A DNA stretch of 14,551 nucleotides from an uncultured Clostridium sp. (GCA_946496115.1 CAMMFK010000039.1:1-14551), one strand, 5' to 3'; shown: positions 7,651 to 14,424, counted from the stretch's first letter. Notes: generated from the letters alone by a model not told the origin. A program made the numbers and translations.

Positions 7651-7738
7651 TTATATTAAGAAGAATAAGTCAAGAAATAATTGACTTTTAATATTTAATC
7701 ATATATAGTATAGTTAGTTTGAAAACAATTAATATAAG
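7650..7738. repeat. 10-bp inverted repeats flanking the pyrB promoter
   Basis: CTTATATTAA (7650-7659) and its exact reverse complement TTAATATAAG (7729-7738) bracket a 69-bp segment containing the pyrB promoter. The left arm starts at the point where pyrE coding similarity ends. Short AT-rich 10-mers can match by chance here, so significance is uncertain. Confidence 0.35.
7681..7709 (+). promoter_or_regulatory. Sigma-A-type promoter of the pyrimidine operon
   Basis: TTGACT (7681-7686) and TATAGT (7704-7709) are 17 bp apart. The predicted start near 7716 leaves only about 47 nt before the GTG of pyrB, with AGGAGG at 7751-7756. That is too short for a classical PyrR-type antiterminator/terminator pair, and none is seen, so control by PyrR attenuation is unlikely at this site. 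Confidence 0.7.
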
Positions 7739-7762
7739 AATAAAGCTACGAGGAGGTATGGA

Positions 7763-8674
7763 GTGAAGCATTTAATAGATATTAAGGATTTATCTACACA
7801 AGAAATTGATGAACTTATACTTATTGCAAAAGACATTATGAACAATAAAGAGAAATATTCAAAAAAATGTGATACAAAAAAACTTGCTACATTATTTTAT
7901 GAGCCAAGCACAAGAACCAGACTAAGTTTCGAAGCAGCAATGCTAGAATTAGGAGGGAATGTGCTTGGTTTTTCTTCTGCTAATTCTAGTTCTGTATCAA
8001 AAGGAGAAAGTTTATCAGATACTATTAGAGTTGTGGGTGGGTATGCAGATATAATAGCACTTAGGCATCCAAAAGAGGGAGCTGCAATGGTAGCAGCGTC
8101 AAAATCAGAAGTTCCAATAATAAATGCAGGAGATGGAGGTCATAGCCATCCAACACAGACTTTAACAGATTTGCTAACAATTAAATGTGAAAAAGGAAGA
8201 TTAGATAATTTAACAATTGGGGTATGTGGAGATTTAAAATTTGGAAGAACAGTGCATTCATTAATAACAGCTATGTCTAGGTATAAAAGAATAAAATTTG
8301 TATTGATTTCACCAAAAGAATTAAAAACACCGGAATATATAAAAGAAAACGTTTTAAAGAAAAATAATATAGAATTTATAGAAACAAATGATATAGAAGA
8401 ATATTTATCAGATTTAGATATTTTATACATGACAAGAGTTCAAAAAGAAAGATTCTTCAATGAAGATGATTATATAAGACTTAAGGATTACTATATTTTG
8501 AATAAGGAAAAATTAGAGAAAGGAAAAGAAGATTTGTGCATAATGCATCCATTACCAAGAGTAAATGAAATAGCAGTAGATGTAGATGATGATAAGAGAG
8601 CATGTTATTTCAAACAAGCGAAGTATGGAAAATATATTAGAATGGCATTAATCTTGAAATTATTAGAAATATGA
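7763..8674 (+). CDS. pyrB: Aspartate carbamoyltransferase, catalytic subunit
   Basis: Catalyses the first committed step of de novo pyrimidine synthesis in the cytosol: carbamoyl phosphate plus L-aspartate gives N-carbamoyl-aspartate. At 303 residues it has the normal length. Carbamoyl-phosphate motif FYEPSTRTRLSFE is at 45-57, the catalytic-loop SKGES with Lys80 at 79-83, LRHPKEGA from 100, HPTQTLTDL from 129, and HPLPR from 262. The start is GTG, supported by AGGAGG ending 6 nt upstream. It is first in the operon and its TGA overlaps the pyrI ATG (ATGA), implying translational coupling of catalytic and regulatory subunits. No key residue is missing. Confidence 0.97.
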   Translation: MKHLIDIKDLSTQEIDELILIAKDIMNNKEKYSKKCDTKKLATLFYEPSTRTRLSFEAAMLELGGNVLGFSSANSSSVSKGESLSDTIRVVGGYADIIALRHPKEGAAMVAASKSEVPIINAGDGGHSHPTQTLTDLLTIKCEKGRLDNLTIGVCGDLKFGRTVHSLITAMSRYKRIKFVLISPKELKTPEYIKENVLKKNNIEFIETNDIEEYLSDLDILYMTRVQKERFFNEDDYIRLKDYYILNKEKLEKGKEDLCIMHPLPRVNEIAVDVDDDKRACYFKQAKYGKYIRMALILKLLEI

Positions 8675-9087
8675 ATATAGATAGTATAAAAAATGGATAT
8701 GTAATTGACCATATACAAGCAGGTAAAAGTTTAGAAATATATAAATACTTAAATTTAGGAGAATTAGATACGCAAGTAGCAATAATAAAAAATGCACGAA
8801 GTAAAAAAAGTGGTAGAAAAGATATAATAAAAATAGATGAACACACAGATATCAATTTGGATATATTAGGATATATTGACCATAATATAACAGTAAATAA
8901 AATTATAAATGGTGAAATAGTAGATAAATATCACCCAAAACTTCCTAAAGAATTAGTTAATATCGTAAAATGCAAAAATCCAAGATGTATAACCTCAGTT
9001 GAAAAAGATTTAATACATATATGTGAATTAACAGATGAGAAAAATGGAATTTACAGATGCAAATATTGCGAAGAGCAAGTAAATTAA
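8671..9087 (+). CDS. pyrI: Aspartate carbamoyltransferase, regulatory subunit
   Basis: Binds PyrB to form the allosteric holoenzyme. In known members the N-terminal domain binds the CTP/ATP effectors and the C-terminal zinc domain contacts the catalytic chain. At 138 residues it is slightly shorter than the enterobacterial protein (~153). The start region IDSIKNGYVIDHIQAGKSLEI is typical of the nucleotide-binding domain. The zinc site is complete: Cys101, Cys106, Cys130 and Cys133, the same C-x4-C...C-x2-C spacing as the family. Its start overlaps the pyrB stop by 4 bp. Its presence argues that pathway flux is controlled by feedback on the enzyme. Confidence 0.96.
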   Translation: MNIDSIKNGYVIDHIQAGKSLEIYKYLNLGELDTQVAIIKNARSKKSGRKDIIKIDEHTDINLDILGYIDHNITVNKIINGEIVDKYHPKLPKELVNIVKCKNPRCITSVEKDLIHICELTDEKNGIYRCKYCEEQVN

Positions 9088-9089
9088 AA

Positions 9090-9167
9090 TTTTCTAGTGG
9101 TAATGAACTACCTTTTTAAAAAGTAAAATACACCATGGTTGGCGGAAAAATTGTTTACGAGGGATAA
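9090..9167 (+). pseudogene. pyrC: Probable pyrC relic (C-terminal tail of dihydroorotase)
   Basis: Directly after pyrI, one frame reads FSSGNELPF, a TAA stop, then KVKYTMVGGKIVYEG and TAA (9165-9167). The last part matches the usual C-terminal strand of dihydroorotases and related amidohydrolases ('...TIVxGKxVYE'); the first part resembles the 'SKGxNTPF' segment that normally precedes it by a dozen or so residues, so a small internal deletion is likely. Clostridial pyrimidine operons often carry pyrC here. Only about 25 codons of ~400 remain. The rest of the gap (9168-9263) shows nothing except the pyrF ribosome site AGGAGG at 9245-9250. The match is short, so identity is probable, not certain. 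Confidence 0.55.
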
Positions 9168-9263
9168 AATCATTTCCTCAAATGGAATGTTAATAAAAAG
9201 GCCAATATTAATAGGTAAAAAAATCATGTAGGTTAAAAATGAATAGGAGGACGAATCGTAAAA

Positions 9264-10202
9264 ATGAAAAATGCAATAGATAATTTAATTGACAAAATTA
9301 AAGAAAAAAATAATCCAACAGTAATCGGATTAGACCCAAGATATGAAATGATACCAAAATGCATAACGCAAAAATATGCTCCAACATTAGAGGGAGCATC
9401 AAAAGCAATTATAGAATTTAATAAAAGATTAATAGATGCAACTTACGATATAATTCCAGCAGTAAAGCCACAAATAGCATTTTATGAGATGCTTGGAATA
9501 GAAGGAATGAAAGCTTTTAAAGAAACATGTGAATATGCAAAGCAAAAAGGAATGCTCGTAATTGCAGACATAAAAAGAGGAGACATAGGTTCAACAGCAG
9601 AAGGGTATTCAAACGCATTTTTAGGAAAAACAAAAATAGGAAATAAAGCAGAAAGCATATTTGATGTGGAATTTGTAACATTAAATCCATATATGGGAAT
9701 AGACAGCATAAAACCGTTCATAGAAGATTGTAAAAAATACAATAAAGGAATATTTGTATTAATAAAAACATCTAATCCATCATCAGGAGATATACAGGAT
9801 GTAAAAATGGAAAATGGAGAAGAGTTATACACAAAAGTTGCAAAACTTGTGGAAAACTGGGGAGAAGAATTAAGAGGAGAGTATGGTTATAGTAGTGTAG
9901 GAGGAGTAGTTGGAGCAACATATCCAGAACAAATAGAAAGCTTAAGAAAAATAGCTCCGCATACCTTTTTCTTAATACCAGGTTATGGTGCACAAGGTGG
10001 AAAAGCAAATGACATAGCTAAAGCATTTGATAGCAATGGAATAGGTGGAATTGTAAACAGCTCAAGAGGACTAATGTGTGCATATAAATCAGAGTTATGG
10101 AAAGAAAAGTATAGTGAAGATGAATTTGAAAAAGCAACAAGAACAGAAGCTTTAAGAATGAAAGGAGATTTAACATGCCAGTACAAACATTTGCAAAATT
10201 GA
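9264..10202 (+). CDS. pyrF: Orotidine 5'-phosphate decarboxylase (long form)
   Basis: Catalyses the last step of UMP synthesis, decarboxylating OMP. The 312 residues correspond to the longer PyrF type (~270-310) rather than the ~235-residue Bacillus type. Motifs include NPTVIGLDPR near residue 17, the catalytic Asp/Lys segment ADIKRGDIGSTA near 100, a VTLNPYMG strand, and the phosphate-binding end FLIPGYGAQGG with VNSSRG. AGGAGG at 9245-9250 sits 13 nt before the ATG, longer than ideal, but no better in-frame start exists. Its 3' end overlaps pyrK by 28 bp, indicating tight co-expression. It looks complete. Confidence 0.96.
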   Translation: MKNAIDNLIDKIKEKNNPTVIGLDPRYEMIPKCITQKYAPTLEGASKAIIEFNKRLIDATYDIIPAVKPQIAFYEMLGIEGMKAFKETCEYAKQKGMLVIADIKRGDIGSTAEGYSNAFLGKTKIGNKAESIFDVEFVTLNPYMGIDSIKPFIEDCKKYNKGIFVLIKTSNPSSGDIQDVKMENGEELYTKVAKLVENWGEELRGEYGYSSVGGVVGATYPEQIESLRKIAPHTFFLIPGYGAQGGKANDIAKAFDSNGIGGIVNSSRGLMCAYKSELWKEKYSEDEFEKATRTEALRMKGDLTCQYKHLQN

Positions 10203-11029
10203 TAAAGAAAGAAGAAATAATAAAAGACATATTTAAATTTAGTGTGGAAGCAGAAGAAATAGTAAAAACTGCAAAACCAGGAAATTTTATTGAAATAAGA
10301 GTAAATGATCAGACAGAGCCATTTTTAAGAAGGCCAATAAGTATATACAATATGAATCAAGAAGCGGGAATTTTAGAGTTTATTTTCCAAATTAAAGGCA
10401 ATGGAACCAATCTTTTATCAAAAAAACAGATAGGAGATAAAATAGATATTTTAGGACCATTAGGTAATGGTACTTTCAAATTTGAAAAGTATGATAATAT
10501 AGCAATAATAGGGGGTGGAATAGGCATATTTCCACTATATGAATTAGCAAAAGAAGCAAAAGCACAAGGCAAAAAAGTAAATACCTATTTAGGATTTAGA
10601 AATAAAGATTTAGTAATGCTTGAAAAAAAGTTTAAAGAAATATCAGATAAGATAGTTATAGCAACAGATGATGGCTCTTATGCTGAAAAAGGATTTGCGA
10701 TAGATTACTTAAAGAAAGATATGGAAAAAGAAAATACTGCAACAGAAGAAACTAACGCAAAAGAAACACAAGCAGAAGATGAACAAAAATTTAAATATAG
10801 TACTTGCATATGCGCATGTGGACCACTTCCTATGCTAAAAGCAGTTCAAAAGTATGTAATAGAAAAGAATATTAATTGTCAAATATCATTAGAAGAAAAA
10901 ATGGGATGTGGCTTAGGCGTATGTCTAGGATGTGCAGTAAAAAAAGCAAGCAGTCCCAAAGACAATCCAGAATATTTTCATGTGTGCAAAGGAGGTCCAG
11001 TATTTAACGCAAAAGATGTAGAAATTTAA
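10175..11029 (+). CDS. pyrK: Dihydroorotate dehydrogenase B, electron-transfer (FAD/2Fe-2S) subunit
   Basis: Passes electrons from dihydroorotate, through the PyrD flavin, to NAD+. The 284 residues contain the FAD-binding motif LRRPISIY at 51-58, a nucleotide-binding glycine motif GGGIG at 113-117, and the 2Fe-2S cysteines Cys245, Cys250, Cys253 and Cys271 in CGLGVCLGC...C. The start is inside pyrF, with AAAGGAG seven bases upstream. Oddity: residues about 182-205 are a low-complexity run rich in Glu, Lys, Thr and Ala just before the STCICACGP strand, where many PyrK proteins have a short loop; this probably accounts for the extra length over the ~255-residue norm. It is paired with pyrD downstream. 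Confidence 0.96.
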   Translation: MPVQTFAKLIKKEEIIKDIFKFSVEAEEIVKTAKPGNFIEIRVNDQTEPFLRRPISIYNMNQEAGILEFIFQIKGNGTNLLSKKQIGDKIDILGPLGNGTFKFEKYDNIAIIGGGIGIFPLYELAKEAKAQGKKVNTYLGFRNKDLVMLEKKFKEISDKIVIATDDGSYAEKGFAIDYLKKDMEKENTATEETNAKETQAEDEQKFKYSTCICACGPLPMLKAVQKYVIEKNINCQISLEEKMGCGLGVCLGCAVKKASSPKDNPEYFHVCKGGPVFNAKDVEI

Positions 11030-11131
11030 GGAGTATGAATAAGAAATTCAAAAAACAAAATAGTGCAAAACTAAAAGCGGTTTATAAGTCAATCCAATAA
11101 AAAACTTAAATAGAAAAAGGAGAGAGTGTCA

Positions 11132-12040
11132 ATGAATACAAAAATAAATTTTGCTGGGATAGAAATGAAAAATCCAGTAACAGTAGCATCAGGAACATTT
11201 GGTTATGGTAGAGAATATAGTAATTTCTTTGATTTAGGAAAATTAGGAGCAGTTATTACAAAAGGAACTTCACTAAAACCTAAAAGTGGAAATAAACCAC
11301 CAAGAGTATGTGAAACTGCTAGTGGAATGCTTAATAGTATAGGTCTTCAAAATCCAGGAGTAGAATATTTTGCTCAAAATGATTTACCGTTTTTAAGAAA
11401 ATTCGATACAAAAATTATTGTAAATGCTTGTGGTAGTACAATAGATGAATATGTAGAACTATGTAAAATATTAAATACATTAGACATAGATGGAGTAGAA
11501 CTTAACTTATCTTGCCCAAATGTAAAAGCTGGATGTATGGCTTTTGGAAGTTCTTATGAGGGAGTAAAAACCGTAACAAAAGAAGTAAGAAAAGTATTAG
11601 ATAAACCATTAATTGTAAAACTAACTCCAAATGTATCAGATATAGCAAGTATTGCAAAAGGTGCTGAAGACGGAGGAGCAGATGCAGTATCACTAATAAA
11701 TACACTATTAGCAATGAAAATAGACATATATAAAAGAAAGCCTGTTTTAGCAAATAATACAGGAGGACTTTCAGGACCAGCCATAAAACCAGTTGCTGTA
11801 AGAATGGTATACCAAGTATCACAAACTGTAAAAATTCCAATAATGGGACTTGGCGGAATAATGACAGGAGAAGATGCAATAGAATTTATGCTTGCAGGAG
11901 CAAAAGTAGTCTCAATAGGTGCAGGAAACTTCGCAGACCCATATACAAGCATTAAGGTTATAGAAGGAATTGAAGAATATATGAAAAAGTGCAATGTAGA
12001 AAATATTGAAGATATAGTTGGAAAAGTAGAAATGAATTAG
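11132..12040 (+). CDS. pyrD: Dihydroorotate dehydrogenase B, catalytic (FMN) subunit
   Basis: Oxidises dihydroorotate to orotate and works with PyrK as the NAD-dependent class 1B enzyme. Visible features: NPVTVASGTFGYGREY at the start, TASGMLNSIGLQNPG near 62-76, the active-site strand NLSCPN with Cys128 as the likely catalytic base, ANNTGGLSGPAIKPVA, and the FMN phosphate site MGLGGIMTGEDA. Length is 302 residues, normal for class 1B. I prefer ATG 11132 to the in-frame GTG 11126, because AGGAG (11118-11122) lies 9 nt before the ATG but only 3 nt before the GTG. About 100 bp separate it from pyrK. Its stop overlaps that of the convergent zinc-ribbon gene, with no terminator between them. Confidence 0.96.
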   Translation: MNTKINFAGIEMKNPVTVASGTFGYGREYSNFFDLGKLGAVITKGTSLKPKSGNKPPRVCETASGMLNSIGLQNPGVEYFAQNDLPFLRKFDTKIIVNACGSTIDEYVELCKILNTLDIDGVELNLSCPNVKAGCMAFGSSYEGVKTVTKEVRKVLDKPLIVKLTPNVSDIASIAKGAEDGGADAVSLINTLLAMKIDIYKRKPVLANNTGGLSGPAIKPVAVRMVYQVSQTVKIPIMGLGGIMTGEDAIEFMLAGAKVVSIGAGNFADPYTSIKVIEGIEEYMKKCNVENIEDIVGKVEMN

Positions 12041-12246
12041 TCATCATATTTATAAACAATACCTTTAGGACTTTTATAATTAATAGGATACATACTACCA
12101 GAATGACAATTTTCACAACTAAATGTAGGAGGGAAATTTGGTCTACCTAATAACGAGTCTAGCGAATCCACAACTTTTTTAGGTATGTATTCTATATAGC
12201 CACAACTTTTACATTTAAACTCAATTTTATCTAATACTTTGCTCAA
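12037..12246 (-). CDS. Small zinc-ribbon protein, function unknown
   Basis: A 69-residue basic protein with two CxxC pairs, Cys12/Cys15 (FKCKSCGYIEYIP) and Cys44/Cys47 (SCENCHSG), spaced as in a single zinc ribbon; the middle reads LLGRPNFPPTF. I choose the TTG start at 12246 because GAGGTG (12258-12253) lies 6 nt upstream; a GTG at 12255 would overlap that site and adds only three residues. A near-consensus promoter supports independent expression. It is convergent with pyrD and the two genes overlap by 4 bp at their stops. Zinc ribbons of this size may bind nucleic acid or a protein partner; nothing here decides which. Confidence 0.8.
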   Translation of the reverse strand: MSKVLDKIEFKCKSCGYIEYIPKKVVDSLDSLLGRPNFPPTFSCENCHSGSMYPINYKSPKGIVYKYDD

Positions 12247-12269
12247 AATAATCACCTCACGATAAAAAT

Positions 12270-12298
12270 ATTATACAATCAAGAGAAAATTTTTGCAA
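12270..12298 (-). promoter_or_regulatory. Sigma-A-type promoter of the zinc-ribbon gene
   Basis: On the minus strand, TTGCAA (12298-12293) and a perfect TATAAT (12275-12270) are 17 bp apart. Initiation near 12263 would leave a leader of about 17 nt containing only the ribosome site. Read-through past the gene would be antisense to pyrD. Confidence 0.65.
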
Positions 12299-12313
12299 CT
12301 ACCAAAACATTTT

Positions 12314-12413
12314 ATGCTAATGATTTCTGGTCAAATTTAGATTAGCATTCTAGTCAACAGTTAAAAGTGATAAATGCAATGGAGAAGAGTGTTATCTTAT
12401 TGAAAATGCTAAT
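12314..12413. repeat. ATGCTAAT octamers: one inverted pair plus a direct copy
   Basis: ATGCTAAT (12314-12321) and ATTAGCAT (12341-12348) form an exact 8-bp inverted repeat with a 19-bp centre; another ATGCTAAT lies at 12406-12413. They occupy the non-coding gap between the divergent zinc-ribbon and ATPase promoters, so an operator role is possible. The motif is short and AT-rich, and chance is not excluded. Confidence 0.3.
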
Positions 12414-12461
12414 TTAAAACTTTGGGTAAGCAAAGATATGATAAAAATGCGTGTTTTCTAA
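12354..12461 (+). other. Short open segment, possible coding remnant
   Basis: Between TAG (12351-12353) and TAA (12459-12461), 35 codons are open and read STVKSDKCNGEECYLIENA then NLKLWVSKDMIKMRVF. The composition looks protein-like, but there is no start codon with a ribosome site and I do not recognise it. The end overlaps the first 19-bp repeat. It may be the tail of a lost gene or a chance open frame. Confidence 0.25.
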
Positions 12462-12539
12462 AAATGTGATAAAATAGCATTAAAATATTTCTAAAAATGT
12501 GATAAAACTATCTTGAAATCTTTCTAAAAATGTGATAAA
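12455..12539 (+). repeat. Three identical 19-bp direct repeats at an exact 33-bp period
   Basis: TTTCTAAAAATGTGATAAA occurs without mismatch at 12455-12473, 12488-12506 and 12521-12539. The two spacers are 14 bp each and unrelated to one another. The array ends 8 bp before the AGGAGG of the ATPase gene. Copy 1 runs into TGATAAAAT, which fits an extended -10 element (TGnTAnAAT). The 33-bp period puts the copies on nearly the same helical face, as expected for a cooperative DNA-binding protein. Confidence 0.9.
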
Positions 12540-12559
12540 TTATTATTAGGAGGTAAAAA

Positions 12560-13897
12560 ATGGAGAGACTTAAAAGAAAAATAGATGAATATCTTATTGA
12601 ATGGAAAAAAGACGAACATAAATTACCACTAATAATAAAAGGGGCTAGACAAATAGGAAAAACAAATGCAATTAGAAATTTTGGAAAAAATAATTATAAA
12701 ACATATATAGAAATAAACTTTGCACTACAACCACAATTCAAAACAATTTTTGAAGATGGGTTTGAAGTAGATAATATAATTAAAAATATAACTTTAAAAT
12801 TACCAGAAATTGAATTGGATGAAAATAATACATTAATCTTCTTTGATGAAATGCAAGAATGTGTAAGCACGGCTACTTCACTAAAAGCTTTTAAAGAAGA
12901 TGGAAGGTATGATGTAATCTGCTCTGGTTCATTAATGGGAATTAATTATAAAGAAATTGAATCTAATAGCGTTGGAAATAAAGAGGATTATGTTATGAGG
13001 TCTTTAGATTTTGAAGAGTTCCTATGGGCTAAGGGATATAAAACAGAGCAAATAAATGACCTATATAGAAATATGTCAGAATTAAAACCTCTAAGCAATA
13101 CTCAATATGAAGTAATGATGTCAAATTTTAAAGATTATATGATAGTAGGAGGAATGCCAGCAATAGTAAGTAGATTTGTGGAAAATAAAAATTTTAGTGG
13201 GATATTAAAAATGCAACAACAAATTTTACTTGACTATGAAGAAGATATAACAAAATATGCAGGTGGACTAGATAAAACAAAAATATTAAATTGCTATAGA
13301 AAAATACCAGTTTTTCTAGGAAATGAAAATAAAAAATTCCAAATATCTAAAATAGCAAATGGGGCTAGAAGTAGAGAATATGTTGGAGTTGTTGAATGGC
13401 TAGAAAATGCTGGAATAGTAAATGTTTCTTATTCAATGGAACAAGCAAGTCTTCCTTTAAAAGGAAACTATAACCCAGACAATTACAGATTGTATTTTGC
13501 AGATACAGGACTTTTAATTGGCTCATTAGACGAAGAAACTCAAGAAGATTTAAGAAATAATGAAAATATGAACACTTATAAAGGGGCTCTATATGAAAAT
13601 ATTGTAGGAGATATGTTGGTAAAAGCAGGATACCAATTGTACTTTTATAAAGATGATAGCAAGAAAATTGAGATGGATTTTATGATAAGAGATAAACAAT
13701 CATTAATTCCAGTAGAAGTAAAGGCAAATGACAATGCAACAATTTCACTTAATAATTTAATAAATAATAATTTGTATAAAGATATTAAGTATGGAATAAA
13801 ATTATGCAATAAGAATATAGGGTTTAACGGAAAATTTTATACTTTCCCATATTTCTTAACATTCTTGTTAAAAAGGTTTTTGGAAGAAAAGAAATAA
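12560..13897 (+). CDS. AAA+ ATPase with DUF4143-type C-terminus
   Basis: A 445-residue protein of the widespread AAA_14/DUF4143 'ATP-binding protein' type, whose cellular role is poorly defined. Walker A GARQIGKT is at 28-35, Walker B TLIFFDE at 91-97, and the sensor-like SGSLMG at 122-127. The C-terminal part contains YFADTGLL, typical of DUF4143, and a possible PD-(D/E)xK-like set: Glu346 in YEN, Asp373 in EMDF, and Glu386-x-Lys388 in PVEVKA. ATG 12560 follows AGGAGG (12548-12553) by 6 nt. It is a single-gene unit between the repeat array and a terminator. Such genes are frequent in mobile or defence-adjacent regions, but no partner gene is present here. It is complete. Confidence 0.92.
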   Translation: MERLKRKIDEYLIEWKKDEHKLPLIIKGARQIGKTNAIRNFGKNNYKTYIEINFALQPQFKTIFEDGFEVDNIIKNITLKLPEIELDENNTLIFFDEMQECVSTATSLKAFKEDGRYDVICSGSLMGINYKEIESNSVGNKEDYVMRSLDFEEFLWAKGYKTEQINDLYRNMSELKPLSNTQYEVMMSNFKDYMIVGGMPAIVSRFVENKNFSGILKMQQQILLDYEEDITKYAGGLDKTKILNCYRKIPVFLGNENKKFQISKIANGARSREYVGVVEWLENAGIVNVSYSMEQASLPLKGNYNPDNYRLYFADTGLLIGSLDEETQEDLRNNENMNTYKGALYENIVGDMLVKAGYQLYFYKDDSKKIEMDFMIRDKQSLIPVEVKANDNATISLNNLINNNLYKDIKYGIKLCNKNIGFNGKFYTFPYFLTFLLKRFLEEKK

Positions 13898-13917
13898 ATA
13901 TAAAAAATAATATAAAT

Positions 13918-13953
13918 AAAACACAGTTCCAATTTAATTGAGAACTGTGTTCT
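13918..13953. terminator. Hairpin terminator after the ATPase gene
   Basis: ACACAGTTC (13921-13929) pairs perfectly with GAACTGTGT (13942-13950). The inner CAA/TTG lengthens the stem with one bulged A. On the plus strand the downstream sequence (TCTATTAATT) is only moderately T-rich; on the minus strand it is followed by TTTTATTTAT, so the hairpin may act in both directions. Confidence 0.65.
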
Positions 13954-14097
13954 ATTAATTGGTGCCAACGAAGTAGTTATCTAGAACTTTTTTGACTCTC
14001 ATAACGATTGATACAAATATCAAATTATATCATATTTTTATCAAATTTCAATAAAAAATTTCAGTAAATTTAAAAAAACTATAAGTAACATGAAATG

Positions 14098-14124
14098 GGC
14101 ACGAATTTAATCATAATTCATGCC
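14098..14124. repeat. Inverted repeat in the gene-free right end
   Basis: GGCACGAATT (14098-14107) and AATTCATGCC (14115-14124) match at nine of ten positions around a 7-bp loop. No T-run follows on either strand, so it is not an obvious terminator. It lies just beyond the 3' end of the possible decayed minus-strand gene. Confidence 0.4.
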
Positions 14125-14138
14125 TGTTTCGTGTGGAT

Positions 14139-14424
14139 TCATGTATAATTGTATCTAAATCCTTCTGAATCACAACCCGAAAGATACACAAACGCAATAT
14201 TTCGCTCAGTCTCAAAAGCAAAATACAGTTTATCGTTAAGCACCTCTGATAAATCGGTAAATACTCATATTTTGCATCCCTGCCCTACGAAACGAGTAGC
14301 TAATACATTTGTTCATTCGTTAAGAGAGTCATTCTTGTGTTTTTTAGCTCAGGTTTGTTATACGACTTTTCAAATCTTCTTTTGTTAAGATTATTAGTTG
14401 TAATTCTCCAATATCTACTGATTC
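14139..14424 (-). pseudogene. Possible decayed coding sequence of unknown identity
   Basis: Two minus-strand segments look protein-like but lie in different frames. The first, 14424-14344, reads ESVDIGELQLIILTKEDLK then SRITNLS and a stop. The second, 14264-14139, reads VFTDLSEVLNDKLYFAFETE then RNIAFVYLSGCDSEGFRYNY, Thr and a stop, preceded by TGA. Base composition is less AT-rich than the surrounding non-coding DNA. Neither has a ribosome site. I do not recognise the family. Together they may be one small gene broken by frameshifts and stops; a plus-strand open frame over 14149-14388 appears to be its shadow. Confidence 0.35.

Noticed and set aside
7710..7762. PyrR attenuator in the pyrB leader
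   Set aside because: The predicted leader is under 50 nt and has no terminator/antiterminator hairpins.
11035..11100. 21-codon open frame between pyrK and pyrD (MNKKFKKQNSAKLKAVYKSIQ)
   Set aside because: The GGAG is only one base from its ATG, and the Lys-rich composition is expected from AT-rich spacer DNA. It could be a leader peptide but nothing supports that.
12455..12539. CRISPR array
   Set aside because: A 19-bp repeat and 14-bp spacers are far too short, only three copies exist, the repeat is not palindromic in CRISPR fashion, and no cas gene is visible.
13960..14010. tRNA or tmRNA fragment (GGTGCCAACGAAG...) as an attachment site
   Set aside because: No cloverleaf or acceptor stem can be built on either strand, and no integrase is nearby.
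14139..14424. TGA read as a sense codon, suggested by in-frame TGA stops in the minus-strand open segment
   Set aside because: Intact genes here use TGG for Trp and pyrB ends with TGA, so the standard bacterial code applies; decay explains the stops better.
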